Below are positions 22,813-23,802 of a DNA stretch of 23,802 nucleotides, in pieces. The position numbers and the translations under genes are program-made. A model generated the notes under the pieces. That model did no database searches. It saw only the letters and a program-made list of their open reading frames with translations, and was not told the origin of the DNA. The stretch lies in NCBI GenBank assembly GCA_041656735.1, contig JBBACY010000047.1:1-23802 (forward strand), written 5' to 3'. Source of the DNA: Perlabentimonas sp041656735 (lineage in GTDB: Bacteria > Bacteroidota > Bacteroidia > Bacteroidales > Tenuifilaceae). Position 1 is the first letter of the stretch, and the number at the start of each line of letters is the position of its first letter.

Positions 22813-23514
22813 CTAGTGTTGTGACATTTCTAAAGAAGCGGCAGCCCCAAGTACAACTCCTCCTATAACCCCTCCGCCTACGCCAGCACCCACAGCTGCT
22901 CCAATTGCATCGGCTATGGCGATTTCCCACCATTTTGCTTTTGACGTATCTTTATATTCTTTCCAAAGGTTATAACTAGAGTAAATAACCGAAGTAAAAG
23001 ATAGTACGGCCTCTTTTTCGTTTTCAGATAATGATTTATCGTTCATAACCTGATTGTTAACACTAATAATTCTTGCTACAAAAGATTCGTAGGAACCATA
23101 GTCTAACTCATTAACAATAGAATCATAATATTGGCGTTGTTTTGGATTTACGATGCTGTCACATATTAGCATGTCGATAGATTTTGAATAGTTGAAATCT
23201 CCGTACTTTTCGGCTAATTCACCAAGTTTCGAAATATCATTAGATTTTGATGTTGTGTAAGCAGGCATATCTTTATCCTTGTGCAGCTCAGCTGCAAACT
23301 TATCAATAAAGTAGCTCATTTTGCCTTGCTTGTATGTATTCATATTTGCATATACAATCTCATTGTGTTTAACACCCACAATATTTAAGGGGTTATCTGA
23401 AATTTTTTCAAGGATTTCCGGTGTTTCATCCTGTAAAAGTGACTGTTTTTGGCAAGAAATGTTAAATACTAAAGAGAGAAAAAAAATAGTAGAAATTAGT
23501 TTTGTGCTTTTCAT
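22813..23514 (-). CDS. Putative lipoprotein with a C-terminal glycine-zipper segment
   Basis: A 233-residue protein. The N-terminus MKSTKLISTIFFLSLVFNIS followed by C21 looks like a lipoprotein signal peptide (lipobox-like NISC; Asn at -3 is not ideal). The middle (about 30-195) is hydrophilic and mostly helical, with no family that I recognise; it includes YYDSIVNELDYGSYESFVAR and LSENEKEAVLSFTSVIYSSY. Residues about 200-228 are a hydrophobic run with Gly and Ala at regular spacing (IGAAVGAGVGGGVIGGVVLG). This is like glycine-zipper membrane segments and the C-termini of some class II bacteriocins. It is first in a two-gene unit with the barrel protein, 19 bp apart. Possible roles are an envelope anchor or a pore-forming partner; neither can be settled from sequence. 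Confidence 0.7.
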   Translation of the reverse strand: MKSTKLISTIFFLSLVFNISCQKQSLLQDETPEILEKISDNPLNIVGVKHNEIVYANMNTYKQGKMSYFIDKFAAELHKDKDMPAYTTSKSNDISKLGELAEKYGDFNYSKSIDMLICDSIVNPKQRQYYDSIVNELDYGSYESFVARIISVNNQVMNDKSLSENEKEAVLSFTSVIYSSYNLWKEYKDTSKAKWWEIAIADAIGAAVGAGVGGGVIGGVVLGAAASLEMSQH

Positions 23515-23605
23515 TTTACTAATGTTTTAAGTTATTAATCATTTAGCTGTTGTCTATTTAGTCTAATTAGGCAATATGTACACTATTTGTTTATAGTTAA
23601 GAGGT

Positions 23606-23625
23606 TAACCACCACTTAGTGGTTA
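23606..23625. promoter_or_regulatory. Palindrome overlapping the -33 region of a rightward promoter
   Basis: TAACCAC (23606-23612) and GTGGTTA (23619-23625) are exact inverted arms. An alternative centred palindrome, ACCACTTAGTGGT, is perfect around one base (23611-23623). It ends about 19 bp before the TACCTTTG box, so it would cover the -33 element. It is a candidate operator; the cognate regulator is unknown. Confidence 0.45.
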
Positions 23626-23643
23626 CACCGTATCCTTTTTTTG

Positions 23644-23651
23644 TACCTTTG
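23644..23651 (+). promoter_or_regulatory. Rightward promoter -7 box at the window edge
   Basis: TACCTTTG is an exact TAnnTTTG match. Transcription would start near 23658 and run out of the window through a hairpin at 23689-23727. The -33 element is weak (TTA at 23623-23625). Confidence 0.5.
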
Positions 23652-23688
23652 TCATCTTACCTCCTTTCTTTTTTGTTAGGAGCGTGCA

Positions 23689-23727
23689 AAGGGGAAGCGT
23701 TGGCTGGTAGGCTGTTGGCTTCCCCTT
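23689..23727 (+). terminator. GC-rich hairpin in a 5' leader (attenuator or small-RNA terminator)
   Basis: AAGGGGAAGC (23689-23698) pairs perfectly with GCTTCCCCTT (23718-23727) around a 19-nt loop and is followed by a T-rich tract (TTCTTTTGTCCCTTTGGTTTG). A weaker CTCCT/AGGAG pairing (23661-23665 with 23678-23682) precedes it. The stem is markedly GC-rich against AT-rich surroundings. It sits about 30 nt after the inferred transcription start and about 60 nt before a possible ATG, fitting a leader attenuator or a small RNA of about 80 nt. Confidence 0.5.
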
Positions 23728-23786
23728 CTTTTGTCCCTTTGGTTTGTTTTGAGTAATTGCTTTAAACGCATTTGCAAAACAAATGT

Positions 23787-23802
23787 ATGAAAAAAAAGCT
23801 TC
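23787..23802 (+). CDS. Possible start of a rightward gene (rest outside window)
   Basis: ATG at 23787 is followed by Lys codons (MKKKA...), the usual opening of a secretion signal in this group. It sits downstream of the promoter and hairpin. Another ATG at 23783 is in a different frame. Only five full codons are visible, so this rests on position and the Lys-rich start alone. Confidence 0.3.

Overview
The window reads as a chromosomal piece of a Bacteroidota bacterium, most likely from the Bacteroidales/Marinilabiliales side. The evidence is a Bacteroidetes-type ECF sigma factor at the left edge, several promoters of the phylum's TTG-N19/20-TAnnTTTG form, almost no Shine-Dalgarno sequences, AT-rich DNA, a CarboxypepD_reg-like exported protein, and a lysyl-tRNA synthetase with a C-terminal appendage I associate with this phylum. 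There are no rRNA, tRNA, CRISPR or insertion-sequence features that I can see.

Left part (1-8520). A truncated ECF sigma factor gene is followed by an inverted-repeat element and an exported CarboxypepD_reg-like protein, all read leftward. Next comes a four-gene leftward operon: an RND/MMPL exporter, an OMPLA-type outer-membrane phospholipase, a LolA-like periplasmic protein and a DUF1302-like outer-membrane barrel. It ends in a hairpin terminator. Upstream sits a two-gene unit, a small membrane protein and a TetR-family repressor, with its own promoter and hairpin. A pair of related 20-bp palindromes (16 of 20 identical) lies one before each unit. I infer a TetR-controlled, autoregulated envelope lipid-trafficking module. 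This is the most system-like content of the window.

Middle (8535-16445). A rightward exported protein of unknown function overlaps tail to tail with a leftward pair: an SBF (bile acid:sodium symporter-like) transporter carrying two SmpA/BamE-like repeats at its N-terminus, then a PlsC-type acyltransferase. Then come leftward housekeeping genes: gpsA-pgi (glycerol-3-phosphate dehydrogenase and glucose-6-phosphate isomerase) and recJ.

Right part (16597-23802). A short ORF with only the N-terminal third of LipB lies before rightward lysS, which ends in a perfect 14-bp-arm terminator. A convergent AroA/EPSP-synthase gene lacks several residues normally essential in the family. A rightward Gate-domain membrane protein is split by a +1 change in a T8 run. 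A leftward lipoprotein plus beta-barrel pair follows. The window closes with a palindrome, a consensus promoter and a GC-rich hairpin pointing rightward, ahead of a possible gene start at the edge.

All family assignments come from reading motifs by eye; no searches were run.
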